A stretch of DNA of 64,000 nt, taken from positions 8,464-72,463 of the forward strand of contig JBFWOQ010000014.1 of NCBI GenBank assembly GCA_050250395.1, read 5' to 3'. Under the pieces are notes generated by a model, which had not been told where the DNA came from, made no database searches, and saw only the letters and a program-made list of their open reading frames with translations. This DNA is from JAGPUQ01 sp050250395 (GTDB lineage Bacteria; Pseudomonadota; Gammaproteobacteria; Pseudomonadales; Porticoccaceae). Each line of letters opens with the position of its first letter. Positions within the stretch are counted from its first letter, which is position 1. Positions 25,026 to 33,745 of the stretch are shown here, piece by piece. The translations under genes and the position numbers were made by a program.

Positions 25026-27698
25026 GTGGCTGTTTCTCCGACTCCCGGCGCTTGGGTGCGCCTGCTTCGATTACGACCAATCCGCCATGCCCTCTACGGC
25101 TTGGCTACGGCGCTGGTACTGGCTCCGACTGACGCTGGCGCCGCAACACCCGCGACCACGACGAACACAAACAATGGCCAGTGGTCCTGCAGCGCCGGCC
25201 CGACCGGAGGCTGGGCGTGCGCGCCACGCGCCGCGTCCGGCCCCGTTCACGAACGTCCGATCCGGCGCTCGGCGGCCGCTGCGGCAACGGCAACGGCAAA
25301 GACCGCGCCCCCCGCAGCCGATGCCCTGACGGCGGCCGACAACCTTGACTGGGTTCCACGCGAACGCCTGAGTCCCGAACAGCTGAAAGCCGTGCGGCCG
25401 GGATGCTGCGGCGCTTACATCGAGCCCGGCAATTCAAGTCCGGATGCGGCGCTAACTCCGGCGGATGCACCGCTGCGCGCCACGGCCGATACCACCGATG
25501 CACAAGGCGAAATCGCCACCCTTACCGGCAATGTGCAAATTACCCAAGGTTCCCGCCAGGTGCGCAGCGACCGGGTGACGATCGATCGCGGCACCAACCA
25601 GGCGGTGCTCGAAAACCACGTCCAGTTTCGCGATGGCGGCCTGTTGTTGCTTGGAGATCGGGCGCAACTGGACACCAAAACTCAGGCTTTCGCGGTCGAC
25701 AACGCAACCTTTGCCTTGCACGCAACCAATTCACGCGGCACGGCAACCCATTTCAATCGCGATGAAGAGGGCGTGATCTTCATCGACGATGCGACCTACA
25801 CCACCTGCGAGCCCGCCAGTAACAGCTGGCTGTTGCGGACCGGTTCCATACGCATCGACGCCGACCGCCATTTCGCTACCGCCCGCAACGCGCGCGTGGA
25901 AATCAAGAATGTCCCGGTGTTGTATCTGCCCTGGGCACGGTTTCCCATTGATGACAATCGCGCGACCGGGCTACTGTTTCCGCAGCTGGCGGTCACCGAC
26001 CGCAATGGCGTCGATTACGCACAGCCCATCTATCTGAATCTGGCGCCGAACTACGACGCCACCATCACGCCGCGTTATCTGCAACAGCGCGGCGAAATGC
26101 TCGAAGCCGAGTTCCGCCATCTTTCGCTGTTCGACAACACGACAATATCCGGCGCGTTTTTGCCCAATGACCGCAGCGACGACGCGGGCAGCGCACTGGA
26201 TACGGATTCATCCACCGGCAAGAATTCGCTCAACGGCAATGATCGTTGGCTCGTCAACGCGACCAACTCCGGCGGCGCCGGCCACGCCTGGCATACGCTG
26301 GTCGACTACACCAAGGTCAGCGACATCGATTATTTCCGGGATTTGGGCAACTCGACGCTCGACGTGAACAGCCAGCCGCACCTGCTGCAGGAGGTCGCCG
26401 CCGGCTATCAGTTTCCCAACTGGGCGCTGAACGTCGCCAGCATCGAGTACCAGACCATCGCCAGCAACCTGGCAAGCCAGTACGAACAGCTGCCGCGCGT
26501 GAATCTGGATGGCGCCTACCGCTTCCACAACAATCTGTTGCTCAATCTCAACAACGAATACATTGTCTTCGACAATAACGACAGCCAAGTCGTTACCGGC
26601 GAGCGTCTGCGCACCAACTACGGCGTGGCTTGGGATGAGCGCTGGGCCTCGGGTTACTTCCGCCCGGGCGCCAAACTCAAGCACATCGGTTACACGCTCG
26701 ATCGCCCGACGCTGCCCGGTTCCGATGACAACCCGAGCACCACCGTGCCAGTCGCCGACCTCGACACCGGGCTGTACTTCGAGCGCAGCACCAACTTCTT
26801 CAAAGCCTTCACCCAAACGCTGGAGCCGCGCTTCTACTACCTCTATTCGAAATTCGAGGATCAGACCGACAATCCTGACTTCGACACCAGCGACCTCACG
26901 TTCAGCTACCAGCAGCTATTTCGCGACGACCGTTTTTCGGGTGGCGATCGGATCGGCGACGCCAATCAGGCGACGCTTGGTCTAACCACCCGCCTCCTCG
27001 ATGAGCGCGGCATCGAACTGCTCCGTGGCAGCATCGGGCGCATTCAGTACCTGGAGGATCGCTACGTTTCCCTGAACCCAATCTTCACCAAGTCGTTCCT
27101 GGACAATCTCGGCAACCTGCAAATGCTCACCGACGTTACTCAGCGCGATGTCGCCAGACAACTGCTGAGCAACAATTCGCCCTACGCGGCAGAGTTTTTT
27201 GCGCGCCTCAGCGACCACTGGCGGTTCCAGAGCGATATTGCTTACGACGACCAGGCTAGCCAGGTCGACAAGGGTAGTGCGAGCCTGCGCTACCGCGGCA
27301 ACGGGACGCTGGTCAACCTCGCGTACCGCTTTACTCGAAATGACCCTCAACTGATAGACAACACCGTCGTCCAGACCGATATCAATCAGAGTGACATTTC
27401 CACCTATTACCCGGTTTCCCCGCAGTGGGCACTGATCGGACGATGGAGCCATGATTTCACCTATAGCCGGGAACTGGAATTTCTGGGCGGTCTCGAATAC
27501 GGCAGCTGCTGCTGGAAACTGGCGCTGCTCGCGCGCCGCTGGCTCAATCGCGACGACACCGTACTGCTGCCGGATGACCTGAGTTATAACGAAGGCATTT
27601 TTCTGCAGATCCAACTGACAGGTTTGGCGGGCACCGGCAAGCAGGTCGACAATATTCTGAAAGACAGTATTTATGGCTATGAACCCGGTAACCGCTAG
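25026..27698 (+). CDS. lptD: LPS-assembly protein LptD
   Basis: LptD is the outer-membrane barrel that inserts lipopolysaccharide into the outer leaflet with LptE. The 890-residue protein starts at a GTG, with a signal peptide ending near residue 40 (DAGAA). A low-complexity Ala/Thr-rich stretch (about 66-100) precedes the OstA/LptA-like periplasmic domain (about 155-280) and the C-terminal barrel. Cysteines at 55, 65, 127 and 128 and the late Cys828-Cys829 pair (GSCCWK) fit the family's long-range disulfides. It is first gene of the lptD-surA-pdxA-rsmA-apaG operon. Its last 26 bases overlap surA. Confidence 0.95.
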   Translation: MAVSPTPGAWVRLLRLRPIRHALYGLATALVLAPTDAGAATPATTTNTNNGQWSCSAGPTGGWACAPRAASGPVHERPIRRSAAAAATATAKTAPPAADALTAADNLDWVPRERLSPEQLKAVRPGCCGAYIEPGNSSPDAALTPADAPLRATADTTDAQGEIATLTGNVQITQGSRQVRSDRVTIDRGTNQAVLENHVQFRDGGLLLLGDRAQLDTKTQAFAVDNATFALHATNSRGTATHFNRDEEGVIFIDDATYTTCEPASNSWLLRTGSIRIDADRHFATARNARVEIKNVPVLYLPWARFPIDDNRATGLLFPQLAVTDRNGVDYAQPIYLNLAPNYDATITPRYLQQRGEMLEAEFRHLSLFDNTTISGAFLPNDRSDDAGSALDTDSSTGKNSLNGNDRWLVNATNSGGAGHAWHTLVDYTKVSDIDYFRDLGNSTLDVNSQPHLLQEVAAGYQFPNWALNVASIEYQTIASNLASQYEQLPRVNLDGAYRFHNNLLLNLNNEYIVFDNNDSQVVTGERLRTNYGVAWDERWASGYFRPGAKLKHIGYTLDRPTLPGSDDNPSTTVPVADLDTGLYFERSTNFFKAFTQTLEPRFYYLYSKFEDQTDNPDFDTSDLTFSYQQLFRDDRFSGGDRIGDANQATLGLTTRLLDERGIELLRGSIGRIQYLEDRYVSLNPIFTKSFLDNLGNLQMLTDVTQRDVARQLLSNNSPYAAEFFARLSDHWRFQSDIAYDDQASQVDKGSASLRYRGNGTLVNLAYRFTRNDPQLIDNTVVQTDINQSDISTYYPVSPQWALIGRWSHDFTYSRELEFLGGLEYGSCCWKLALLARRWLNRDDTVLLPDDLSYNEGIFLQIQLTGLAGTGKQVDNILKDSIYGYEPGNR

Positions 27699-29004
27699 AT
27701 CGCTGCTGCTTTCCGCCGCGAGGCGCGCACTGCTGTGCGTGTGCGGCGCACTGGCGCTCGCATTGACTCCCGCGAGCCACGCGGAACCCGCGCTTCTCGA
27801 CGGCGTCGCCGCGATTGTCAACGACGATGTGGTTTTGCTCAGCGAACTGCGCAACGAAGTCGAGATGGTGCAACGGCAATTGATGCAGACGCAGAATCAG
27901 GCACCACCGCGCGACATACTGGTGAACCAGGTGATGGACCGCCTCATCCTCGACAAGCTCCAACTGGCCATGGGCGCGCGAGCAGGCGTCACGATAACGG
28001 ATGGCGAACGCAACCAGGCCTTGGCGCGCATTGCCGAACGCTCGGGACTTACCCTGGAAGAACTCTACGCGCAGGCCCAGGCCGATGGCCTGTCGCCCAG
28101 TGCACTGCGCGAGAAGATTGCGCAGGAAATGATCATTTCCCGGGTCCAGCAGTCGGTCGTGAACCGGCGTATCAACGTCTCCAACGCTGAAATCGAGGCC
28201 TTTCTAGGCTCCGAAGCGGCCGCGCAGCTGGTGTCCGCCGAAGAAATCAATGTGGGCCATATCCTGCTCCCGCTCGCCCCGGCGGCGAACGACGCCGAAG
28301 TGACGGCAGTCCGGGAAAAGGCCGAAGCATTGCGCGAGAAAGCGCTGCAGGGAGAGGATTTTCGCCAACTGGCGGTCGCCCACTCGTCCGGGCAGAACGC
28401 CCTGGAAGGTGGCGATCTCGGCTGGCGCACGGCGAGCCAGCTGCCGGGCGCGTTCATGGTCGCCCTGCGCAACCTGGACCCTGGGCAGATCACCGCACCT
28501 CTGCGCAGCGACGCCGGCTTCCACCTGCTCAAGCTGTACGGGCGGCGCGGCGGCACCGATCGTGTGGTGCGCCAGAGCCGGGTCAGTCACATACTGATCA
28601 AGCCCAGTGAAATCCGGACTGAGGATCAGGCACTTGAGTTTGCGCAAACCTTGCGCAGACGCACCATCTCCGGCGAGGATTTCAGCACGTTGGCACAGGA
28701 TTTTTCGGAAGACCCTGGTACCGCACTCAAGGGCGGCGACCTCGGCTGGGCTTTGCCGGGGCAGTTCGTCCCGGAATTCGAAGCGGTCATGAACGCCACC
28801 GAGCTCGACGCGGTTTCCGAGCCCTTCAAAACCCAGTTCGGCTGGCACATCCTGAAGATAACCGGGCGCCGGGATCAGGATTTCTCCACGGAAATTCGCC
28901 ACAATCAGGCGGCAGCGTTCCTGCGGCAACGCAAATTCGAAGAAGAATTGCCGATCTGGCTGCGAGAACTACGCGACGAAGCCTTCGTCGAAATCAAGCT
29001 ATGA
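27673..29004 (+). CDS. surA: Periplasmic chaperone and peptidyl-prolyl isomerase SurA
   Basis: SurA escorts unfolded outer-membrane proteins, including LptD, to the BAM complex. The 443-residue precursor has a signal peptide cut near ASHAEPA (residue about 37). An N-terminal chaperone domain begins LLDGVAAIVNDDVVLLSEL. Two parvulin domains follow: about 180-280 (EEINVGHILLPLAP) and about 290-390 (QSRVSHILIKPSEI), each with the GGDLGW motif. The ATG at 27673 lies inside the lptD end; a Met two codons later is equally possible. Placement directly after its client gene lptD is the conserved order. Confidence 0.96.
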   Translation: MAMNPVTARSLLLSAARRALLCVCGALALALTPASHAEPALLDGVAAIVNDDVVLLSELRNEVEMVQRQLMQTQNQAPPRDILVNQVMDRLILDKLQLAMGARAGVTITDGERNQALARIAERSGLTLEELYAQAQADGLSPSALREKIAQEMIISRVQQSVVNRRINVSNAEIEAFLGSEAAAQLVSAEEINVGHILLPLAPAANDAEVTAVREKAEALREKALQGEDFRQLAVAHSSGQNALEGGDLGWRTASQLPGAFMVALRNLDPGQITAPLRSDAGFHLLKLYGRRGGTDRVVRQSRVSHILIKPSEIRTEDQALEFAQTLRRRTISGEDFSTLAQDFSEDPGTALKGGDLGWALPGQFVPEFEAVMNATELDAVSEPFKTQFGWHILKITGRRDQDFSTEIRHNQAAAFLRQRKFEEELPIWLRELRDEAFVEIKL

Positions 29005-29981
29005 CGCTGCGCGTTGCCGTGACACCGGGCGAGCCGGCAGGCATCGGCCCGGACCTGTTGCTGCAGCTGATTCAGGACGGCCATCGCCACGAGTTGGTGG
29101 CCTATACCGATCCCGAGGTGCTCACCCAGCGCGCGGCCCTGCTGCGCCTGCCGGTGCGGCTGCGGACACCCGCGGCATCGCCCCAACCCCTGGCTCCCGG
29201 TGAGCTGGCGATAGCGCCGCTGCCGGCACCGGCGCCCGTGCTTCCCGGCCGGCCGAGCCGCGACACCGCCGCCTGGGTACTGGACACGGTGCGCACCGCC
29301 ACGCGGGATTGTCTTGCCGGACGCTGCGCGGCGCTGGTGACGGGACCGCTTCACAAGGCGGTCATCAACGATGCTGGGATCCCGTTTTCGGGACATACCG
29401 AACTGCTCGCCGAGCTGACGGGCACGCCGCAGGTCGTCATGATGCTGGCCACGAAGGGGTTGCGGGTGGCACTGGTCACCACGCATCTGCCACTTGCCGC
29501 GGTCCCCGCAGCCATCACCCGCGAAGTGCTCACCCGCGTCATCGAAGTGCTGCACGCGGAGCTTGCACATCGGTTCGCCATTCCCAAGCCGCGTATTCTG
29601 GTGTGCGGGCTCAATCCCCATGCGGGCGAAGGCGGCCATCTGGGGCGCGAGGAAATCGACGTACTCGTGCCGGTATTGGAGCAGTTGCAAAAACGCGGCA
29701 TGGATCTGGTCGGGCCGCTGCCCGCGGACACGCTGTTCACGCCCAACCATCTCGCCGGCGCCGATGCGGTGCTTGCGATGTATCACGATCAGGGCTTGCC
29801 CGTGCTGAAGCACATGGGGTTCGGACGCGCCGCCAACATAACCCTGGGACTGCCCATCATCCGGACCTCGGTCGATCACGGCACGGCCCTGGAGCTGGTC
29901 GGCACGGGCACCGCCGATAGCGGCAGCTTGCGGACGGCGATCGACTATGCGGTGGATCTTGCGCTGCGGACCCGTCGGTGA
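29001..29981 (+). CDS. pdxA: 4-hydroxythreonine-4-phosphate dehydrogenase
   Basis: PdxA oxidises 4-phosphohydroxy-L-threonine in DXP-dependent pyridoxal phosphate synthesis. The 326-residue protein opens TLRVAVTPGEPAGIGPDLLL. It shows VTGPLHKAVINDAGIPFSGHTE, NPHAGEGGHLGREE, and YHDQGLPVLKHMGFGRAANITLGLP, which hold the metal-binding histidines. The late signature RTSVDHGTALELVGTGTAD is present. Its ATG overlaps the surA stop and its TGA overlaps the rsmA GTG, so all three are translationally linked. Confidence 0.97.
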   Translation: MTLRVAVTPGEPAGIGPDLLLQLIQDGHRHELVAYTDPEVLTQRAALLRLPVRLRTPAASPQPLAPGELAIAPLPAPAPVLPGRPSRDTAAWVLDTVRTATRDCLAGRCAALVTGPLHKAVINDAGIPFSGHTELLAELTGTPQVVMMLATKGLRVALVTTHLPLAAVPAAITREVLTRVIEVLHAELAHRFAIPKPRILVCGLNPHAGEGGHLGREEIDVLVPVLEQLQKRGMDLVGPLPADTLFTPNHLAGADAVLAMYHDQGLPVLKHMGFGRAANITLGLPIIRTSVDHGTALELVGTGTADSGSLRTAIDYAVDLALRTRR

Positions 29982-30772
29982 GCGCACATCCCCACCGCGC
30001 GCGCAAACGGTTCGGGCAGCATTTTCTCTGCGATCCCAATGTCATCGACCAGATCGTAGCCGCCGTGAGACCGCAACCCGGGGCGCGACTGATCGAAATC
30101 GGCCCTGGGCGCGGAGTGCTGACCGACGCCCTGCTGCACACCGGGTGCGAACTCTGGGCGATCGAGATTGACCGCGATCTCGCCGCATTGTTGCAGCGTC
30201 GCTACCGGGACGCCGCGAATTTTCATCTGGTGACGGGCGACGCGCTGCACACCGACTACCGCGCCTTGGTACGGACTGACCAACCACTGCGGCTGGTCGG
30301 TAACCTGCCCTACAACATCTCGACACCGCTGCTGTTTCACCTGCTCGCGCAGCGCGAATGCATCCAGGACATGCATTTCATGCTGCAAAAAGAGGTAGTG
30401 GACCGCCTCGCGGCCACACCCGGCACCAAAGCCTACGGCCGCCTCAGCGTCATGGTGCAGTATTACTGCAGGGTGGAGCCGCTGTTCGACGTGCCGCCCT
30501 CGGCATTTTCACCGCCGCCCAAGGTGGACTCCGCCGTGGTGCGCCTGACACCTCACGGGCACATCGAGCCGGTGGCAAAGGATCCCGCGCTGTTGGAAAA
30601 TCTCGTCAATCTGTGTTTTCAGCAGCGGCGCAAGACTCTGCGCAACTGTCTCAAGACCCTGGTTGAACCGCCGCATCTGGACGAACTCGGCGCGCCACTC
30701 GCCGCCCGCCCGGAAACGCTTGCGGTAGCGGACTTCGTGGCACTGAGTAACCGCATAGGCGCACTACCATGA
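29978..30772 (+). CDS. rsmA: 16S rRNA (adenine1518-N6/adenine1519-N6)-dimethyltransferase RsmA/KsgA
   Basis: RsmA dimethylates two adjacent adenines in the 3' hairpin of 16S rRNA, a late check on small-subunit assembly. The 264-residue protein has KRFGQHFLCDPNVIDQIV, SAM motif I IEIGPGRGVLTDAL, the acidic motif IEIDRDLAALL, and the catalytic NLPYNIS motif. It starts at a GTG overlapping the pdxA stop. It overlaps apaG by four bases at its end. Confidence 0.97.
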   Translation: MSAHPHRARKRFGQHFLCDPNVIDQIVAAVRPQPGARLIEIGPGRGVLTDALLHTGCELWAIEIDRDLAALLQRRYRDAANFHLVTGDALHTDYRALVRTDQPLRLVGNLPYNISTPLLFHLLAQRECIQDMHFMLQKEVVDRLAATPGTKAYGRLSVMVQYYCRVEPLFDVPPSAFSPPPKVDSAVVRLTPHGHIEPVAKDPALLENLVNLCFQQRRKTLRNCLKTLVEPPHLDELGAPLAARPETLAVADFVALSNRIGALP

Positions 30773-31143
30773 ACCCCAGCGACATCCGTATTACCGCCAG
30801 GACCCAATACCTGCCCGAACAATCGAAGCCCGCGCAGCGCCAGTTTGCCTTCGCCTACGAAATCACCATTGCCAATCTCGGCACCACTTCCGTGCAACTG
30901 ATCTCCCGGCACTGGGTGATCGTCGACGCTCACGACAAGACCCAGGAAGTACGAGGTGTCGGAGTGGTGGGCGAACAGCCGCGGATCGAACCCGGACAGT
31001 CCTACCGCTACACCAGCGGCGTCGTGCTCGGCACCGGACACGGCACCATGACCGGCAGCTATCGGATGCAGGACAGCACGGGCGCCGAATTCGACGCCGC
31101 CATCCCACTGTTTGCGCTGGCCATGCCGGGAACGATTCACTAA
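30769..31143 (+). CDS. apaG: ApaG protein
   Basis: ApaG is a small beta-sandwich (fibronectin-III-like, DUF525) protein conserved in proteobacteria, linked to magnesium/cobalt tolerance; its molecular role is unsettled. The 124-residue protein matches family length. It shows QFAFAYEITIANLGTTSVQLISRHWVIVDA, VRGVGVVGEQPRIEPGQSYRYTSG and TMTGSYRMQD. It starts in an ATGA overlap with rsmA. Its TAA is immediately followed by a 141-bp inverted-repeat element that separates it from apaH. Confidence 0.96.
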   Translation: MNPSDIRITARTQYLPEQSKPAQRQFAFAYEITIANLGTTSVQLISRHWVIVDAHDKTQEVRGVGVVGEQPRIEPGQSYRYTSGVVLGTGHGTMTGSYRMQDSTGAEFDAAIPLFALAMPGTIH

Positions 31144-31284
31144 CAGCTTGTTGAAAAACGTCGCGAGGGGGCCAGATGCGAGGCGCACGGCGCGCAGTGA
31201 CCGAGACATATCAAATAGATAGGCGAGGGAGCGAGCACCGCGCAACAAAGCAGATGGCTGCCGCAGCAGCTTTTCAACAAGCTG
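31144..31284. repeat. 141-bp terminal-inverted-repeat element (MITE/REP-like)
   Basis: A 14-bp perfect inverted repeat, CAGCTTGTTGAAAA at 31144-31157 and its complement at 31271-31284, bounds 113 bp that can fold as a long imperfect hairpin. The first base directly follows the apaG stop codon, and the apaH GTG comes seven bases after the right end. No ORF is inside. Elements with a TTGTTGAAAAA terminus are scattered in many gammaproteobacteria, as far as I recall. The folded RNA could also end or stabilise the apaG transcript. Confidence 0.75.
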
Positions 31285-31291
31285 CTAAGCC

Positions 31292-32095
31292 GTGACTGCC
31301 TACGCTGTAGGTGACATCCAGGGCTGTCTCGACCCACTGCGACGACTGCTCGACAGTGTGGCCTTCGATCCGGCGCGGGATCGCCTGTTTGCGGTGGGCG
31401 ACCTCGTCAATCGGGGTCCGGATTCGCTCGGCACACTGCGTTGGGCTGCTGCGCTGGGCGCCAGCTTCGACACGGTGCTCGGGAATCACGACCTGCATTT
31501 GCTGGCGGTCGCAGCCGGCGTGCGGCCGGCACATCCCAAGGACACGCTGGAGGAAATTCTCAAGGCGCCGGATCGCGACGAGCTGCTGCACTGGTTGCGC
31601 CACCGGCCACTGTTGATCGAAGCACAGGACCATGTACTGGTCCACGCCGGGATCCTGCCGGGCTGGTCGCTGGCCCAGGCACGCGGTTACGCCAACGAAG
31701 TCGAGGCCGTGTTGCGCACCGAATCCCTGGCGCTGCTGCGCGAACTGTACGGCGACGCGCCGGACTGGAGCGCCGATCTGACGGGACCCGGTCGCTGGCG
31801 CGCCATCGTCAACGTATTCACGCGCATGCGCTTTTGCAGCGCGGCGGGGCACCTCGATTTGCGCACCAAAAGCGGCCCGGCGTCGCCGCCACCCGGGCTG
31901 CTGCCCTGGTACGCGCATGCCGGTCGCGCGACCCGTGACATCCCCATCGTGTTCGGCCACTGGGCCGCTCTGAACGGCGCGGATTGCGGCACCGGGCTGT
32001 TTCCCCTGGACACCGGCTGCGTCTGGGGCAGCCGTCTACGGCTGATGAATCTCGCCACCGGCCGCTACCATCACTGTTCCTGCGCACCCGGATAG
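31292..32095 (+). CDS. apaH: Symmetrical bis(5'-nucleosyl)-tetraphosphatase ApaH
   Basis: ApaH splits Ap4A and related alarmones and also removes Np4 caps from RNA. The 267-residue metallophosphatase has the motifs GDIQGC, GDLVNRGPDS and GNHDLH in order within the first 70 residues, with a late VFGHWAAL metal-binding His. It starts at a GTG seven bases after the inverted-repeat element. It is normally joined tightly to apaG; here the element intervenes, so expression may depend on read-through or on sequence in the element. Confidence 0.96.
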   Translation: MTAYAVGDIQGCLDPLRRLLDSVAFDPARDRLFAVGDLVNRGPDSLGTLRWAAALGASFDTVLGNHDLHLLAVAAGVRPAHPKDTLEEILKAPDRDELLHWLRHRPLLIEAQDHVLVHAGILPGWSLAQARGYANEVEAVLRTESLALLRELYGDAPDWSADLTGPGRWRAIVNVFTRMRFCSAAGHLDLRTKSGPASPPPGLLPWYAHAGRATRDIPIVFGHWAALNGADCGTGLFPLDTGCVWGSRLRLMNLATGRYHHCSCAPG

Positions 32096-32110
32096 GCGGT
32101 GCCGACGGTC

Positions 32111-32524
32111 TCAGCTCGGCAAAGCGGAAGCAGCATCCGGAGGAATCGCGTAGGCGCCAGTGACGTGGGCTACCGGTAGACGGCTGCCGTCGGAATAGAG
32201 GGTGACTTCACCCACCACCAGACGCTTACCAACCTTGAGTAGACGGCACTCCCCCAAAATGTCGGTGTCGCCTGCGGGTTTGCGCAAAAAATTGATGGTC
32301 AGGCTGGTGGTGACCGCAAGCGCGACCGGACCCATGATGGCAAGGATGGAAGCGTAAAGCGCAACGGCCATCGGCGCCGGCCCGGACACCGTGCCGCCCG
32401 GGCGCAGGTGCTCAAATCCAACCACCTGACGCACCGCCACACCACTGGCGGAAACCGCTTCGATGCTGACCCTGCTCTGCGGAAATTCGGCGCGGAGAAA
32501 CCTGGTCAGCGCGGCCTGGTCCAT
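32111..32524 (-). CDS. PaaI-type hotdog thioesterase
   Basis: A 137-residue hotdog-fold protein resembling PaaI/YbgC-like acyl-CoA thioesterases. It shows VVGFEHLRPGGTVSGPAPMAVALYASILAIMG, the helix with the usual catalytic-region position, then TTSLTINFLRKPAGDTDILGECRLLKVGKRLVVGEVTLYSDG. The start at MDQAALTRFLRAEF is supported by an AGGAAGA site; upstream codons overlap galE. The substrate is unknown. It follows galE by 35 bp on the same strand and is convergent with apaH. Confidence 0.82.
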   Translation of the reverse strand: MDQAALTRFLRAEFPQSRVSIEAVSASGVAVRQVVGFEHLRPGGTVSGPAPMAVALYASILAIMGPVALAVTTSLTINFLRKPAGDTDILGECRLLKVGKRLVVGEVTLYSDGSRLPVAHVTGAYAIPPDAASALPS

Positions 32525-32559
32525 CACGAGATCTTCCTGTGCGTCCCCGCTGCGCCCGC

Positions 32560-33588
32560 TCACCCCATGCCGTCCGGATTGGTCGACCGCCAGCGCCACA
32601 CATCCGCCATCATCTCGTCCAGATCGCGCCGCGCGCGCCAGCCGAGCTCGGCCTGCGCGCGCCCCACATCCGCCCAGGATTCGGCGACATCCCCCGGACG
32701 CTTGGGCGCGATGACACAGGGCACCGAACGGCCGCTGCCGCGCTCGAAAGCCGCGACCACCTCCAGCACCGTGGAACCGCTGCCGGTTCCCAGATTCCAG
32801 GCGAAGTAACCGCCGCTGGCCGCGCGCAACACATAGCGCAACGCCGCCACATGGCCTTCGACGAGATCCATCACATGAATGTAATCGCGTATGCCGGTGC
32901 CGTCGCGGGTATCGTAGGTGTTGCCGTAGATATTGAGATGTGGCCGTTTACCCAGGGCGACGTCGGCGACATAGGGCACCAGATTGTTGGGAACTCCCAC
33001 CGGATCCTCGCCCAGCGAACCGCTGCAATGGGCGCCCACGGGATTGAAATAGCGCAGGGCCGCCACGCGCCAAGGCGCTGATGTGGCGGCCTGAGCTGCG
33101 ACCACATCGGCAAGCAGACGCTCGATCATCAGCTTCGTGCGCCCGTAGGGATTGGCGGCAGCGAGGGGCGCGTTCTCCTTTACGGGGCTGATGGCACACG
33201 CGCCATAGACAGTGGCCGAAGAGCTGAACAGCAGGTTGCGCACTCCGCCGCGCTCCATGGCGGCACAGAGACTCAGGGTGCCGCCGAGGTTATTCTGGTA
33301 GTACAGCAGAGGCCGCCGGCAGGATTCCTCTACGGATTTCGCACCGGCAAGGTGGATCACCGCCCCAAACTGGTGTTCGCGGAATATCCGGTCGAGAAAC
33401 ACCGCATCGCCGATGTCACCCGTGGCAACCGGCACTGGCGTCCCAATGATTGTGGTGAGCCGGTCGACCACCGCCGGCCGGCTGTTGCTGAAATTATCCA
33501 CCACGACCGGCTGGAATCCCGCCTCCACCAGCGCGATGCAGAGATGACTGCCGATGTAACCGGCGCCGCCGGTCACCAGAATTTTCAC
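32560..33588 (-). CDS. galE: UDP-glucose 4-epimerase
   Basis: GalE interconverts UDP-glucose and UDP-galactose for sugar use and envelope polysaccharides. The 342-residue short-chain dehydrogenase-type protein begins at a GTG with LVTGGAGYIGSHL, the NAD-binding Rossmann motif. It keeps FSSSATVYG (Ser122-Ser124) and the catalytic YGRTK pair Tyr148/Lys152. C-terminal motifs (RDYIHVMDLVEGH, NLGTGSGSTVLEV) fit the family. It stands alone downstream of the rplQ terminator; no other sugar gene is nearby, so its product could feed LPS or capsule made elsewhere. Confidence 0.95.
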   Translation of the reverse strand: MKILVTGGAGYIGSHLCIALVEAGFQPVVVDNFSNSRPAVVDRLTTIIGTPVPVATGDIGDAVFLDRIFREHQFGAVIHLAGAKSVEESCRRPLLYYQNNLGGTLSLCAAMERGGVRNLLFSSSATVYGACAISPVKENAPLAAANPYGRTKLMIERLLADVVAAQAATSAPWRVAALRYFNPVGAHCSGSLGEDPVGVPNNLVPYVADVALGKRPHLNIYGNTYDTRDGTGIRDYIHVMDLVEGHVAALRYVLRAASGGYFAWNLGTGSGSTVLEVVAAFERGSGRSVPCVIAPKRPGDVAESWADVGRAQAELGWRARRDLDEMMADVWRWRSTNPDGMG

Positions 33589-33695
33589 GGCGATAGGCCG
33601 TTCAATGACCGGATAATGTCCAATTCCCCGGCCACAACAGATAGTGATCGACGTTCGGAAAATGCGCGGCCTGGGCTGGCAATGCCTCCAACAGC

Positions 33696-33718
33696 AAAAA
33701 GCCGGGCTAACCCCGGCT
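33696..33718 (-). terminator. Rho-independent terminator of the alpha operon
   Basis: On the minus strand, AGCCGGG and CCCGGCT form a 7-bp GC stem with a five-base loop, followed directly by a T-run. It lies about 30-50 bases after the rplQ stop, so it ends the long ribosomal transcription unit before galE. Confidence 0.88.
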
Positions 33719-33745
33719 CCTGATCCGCTGATGTGGGCGCCGCCA

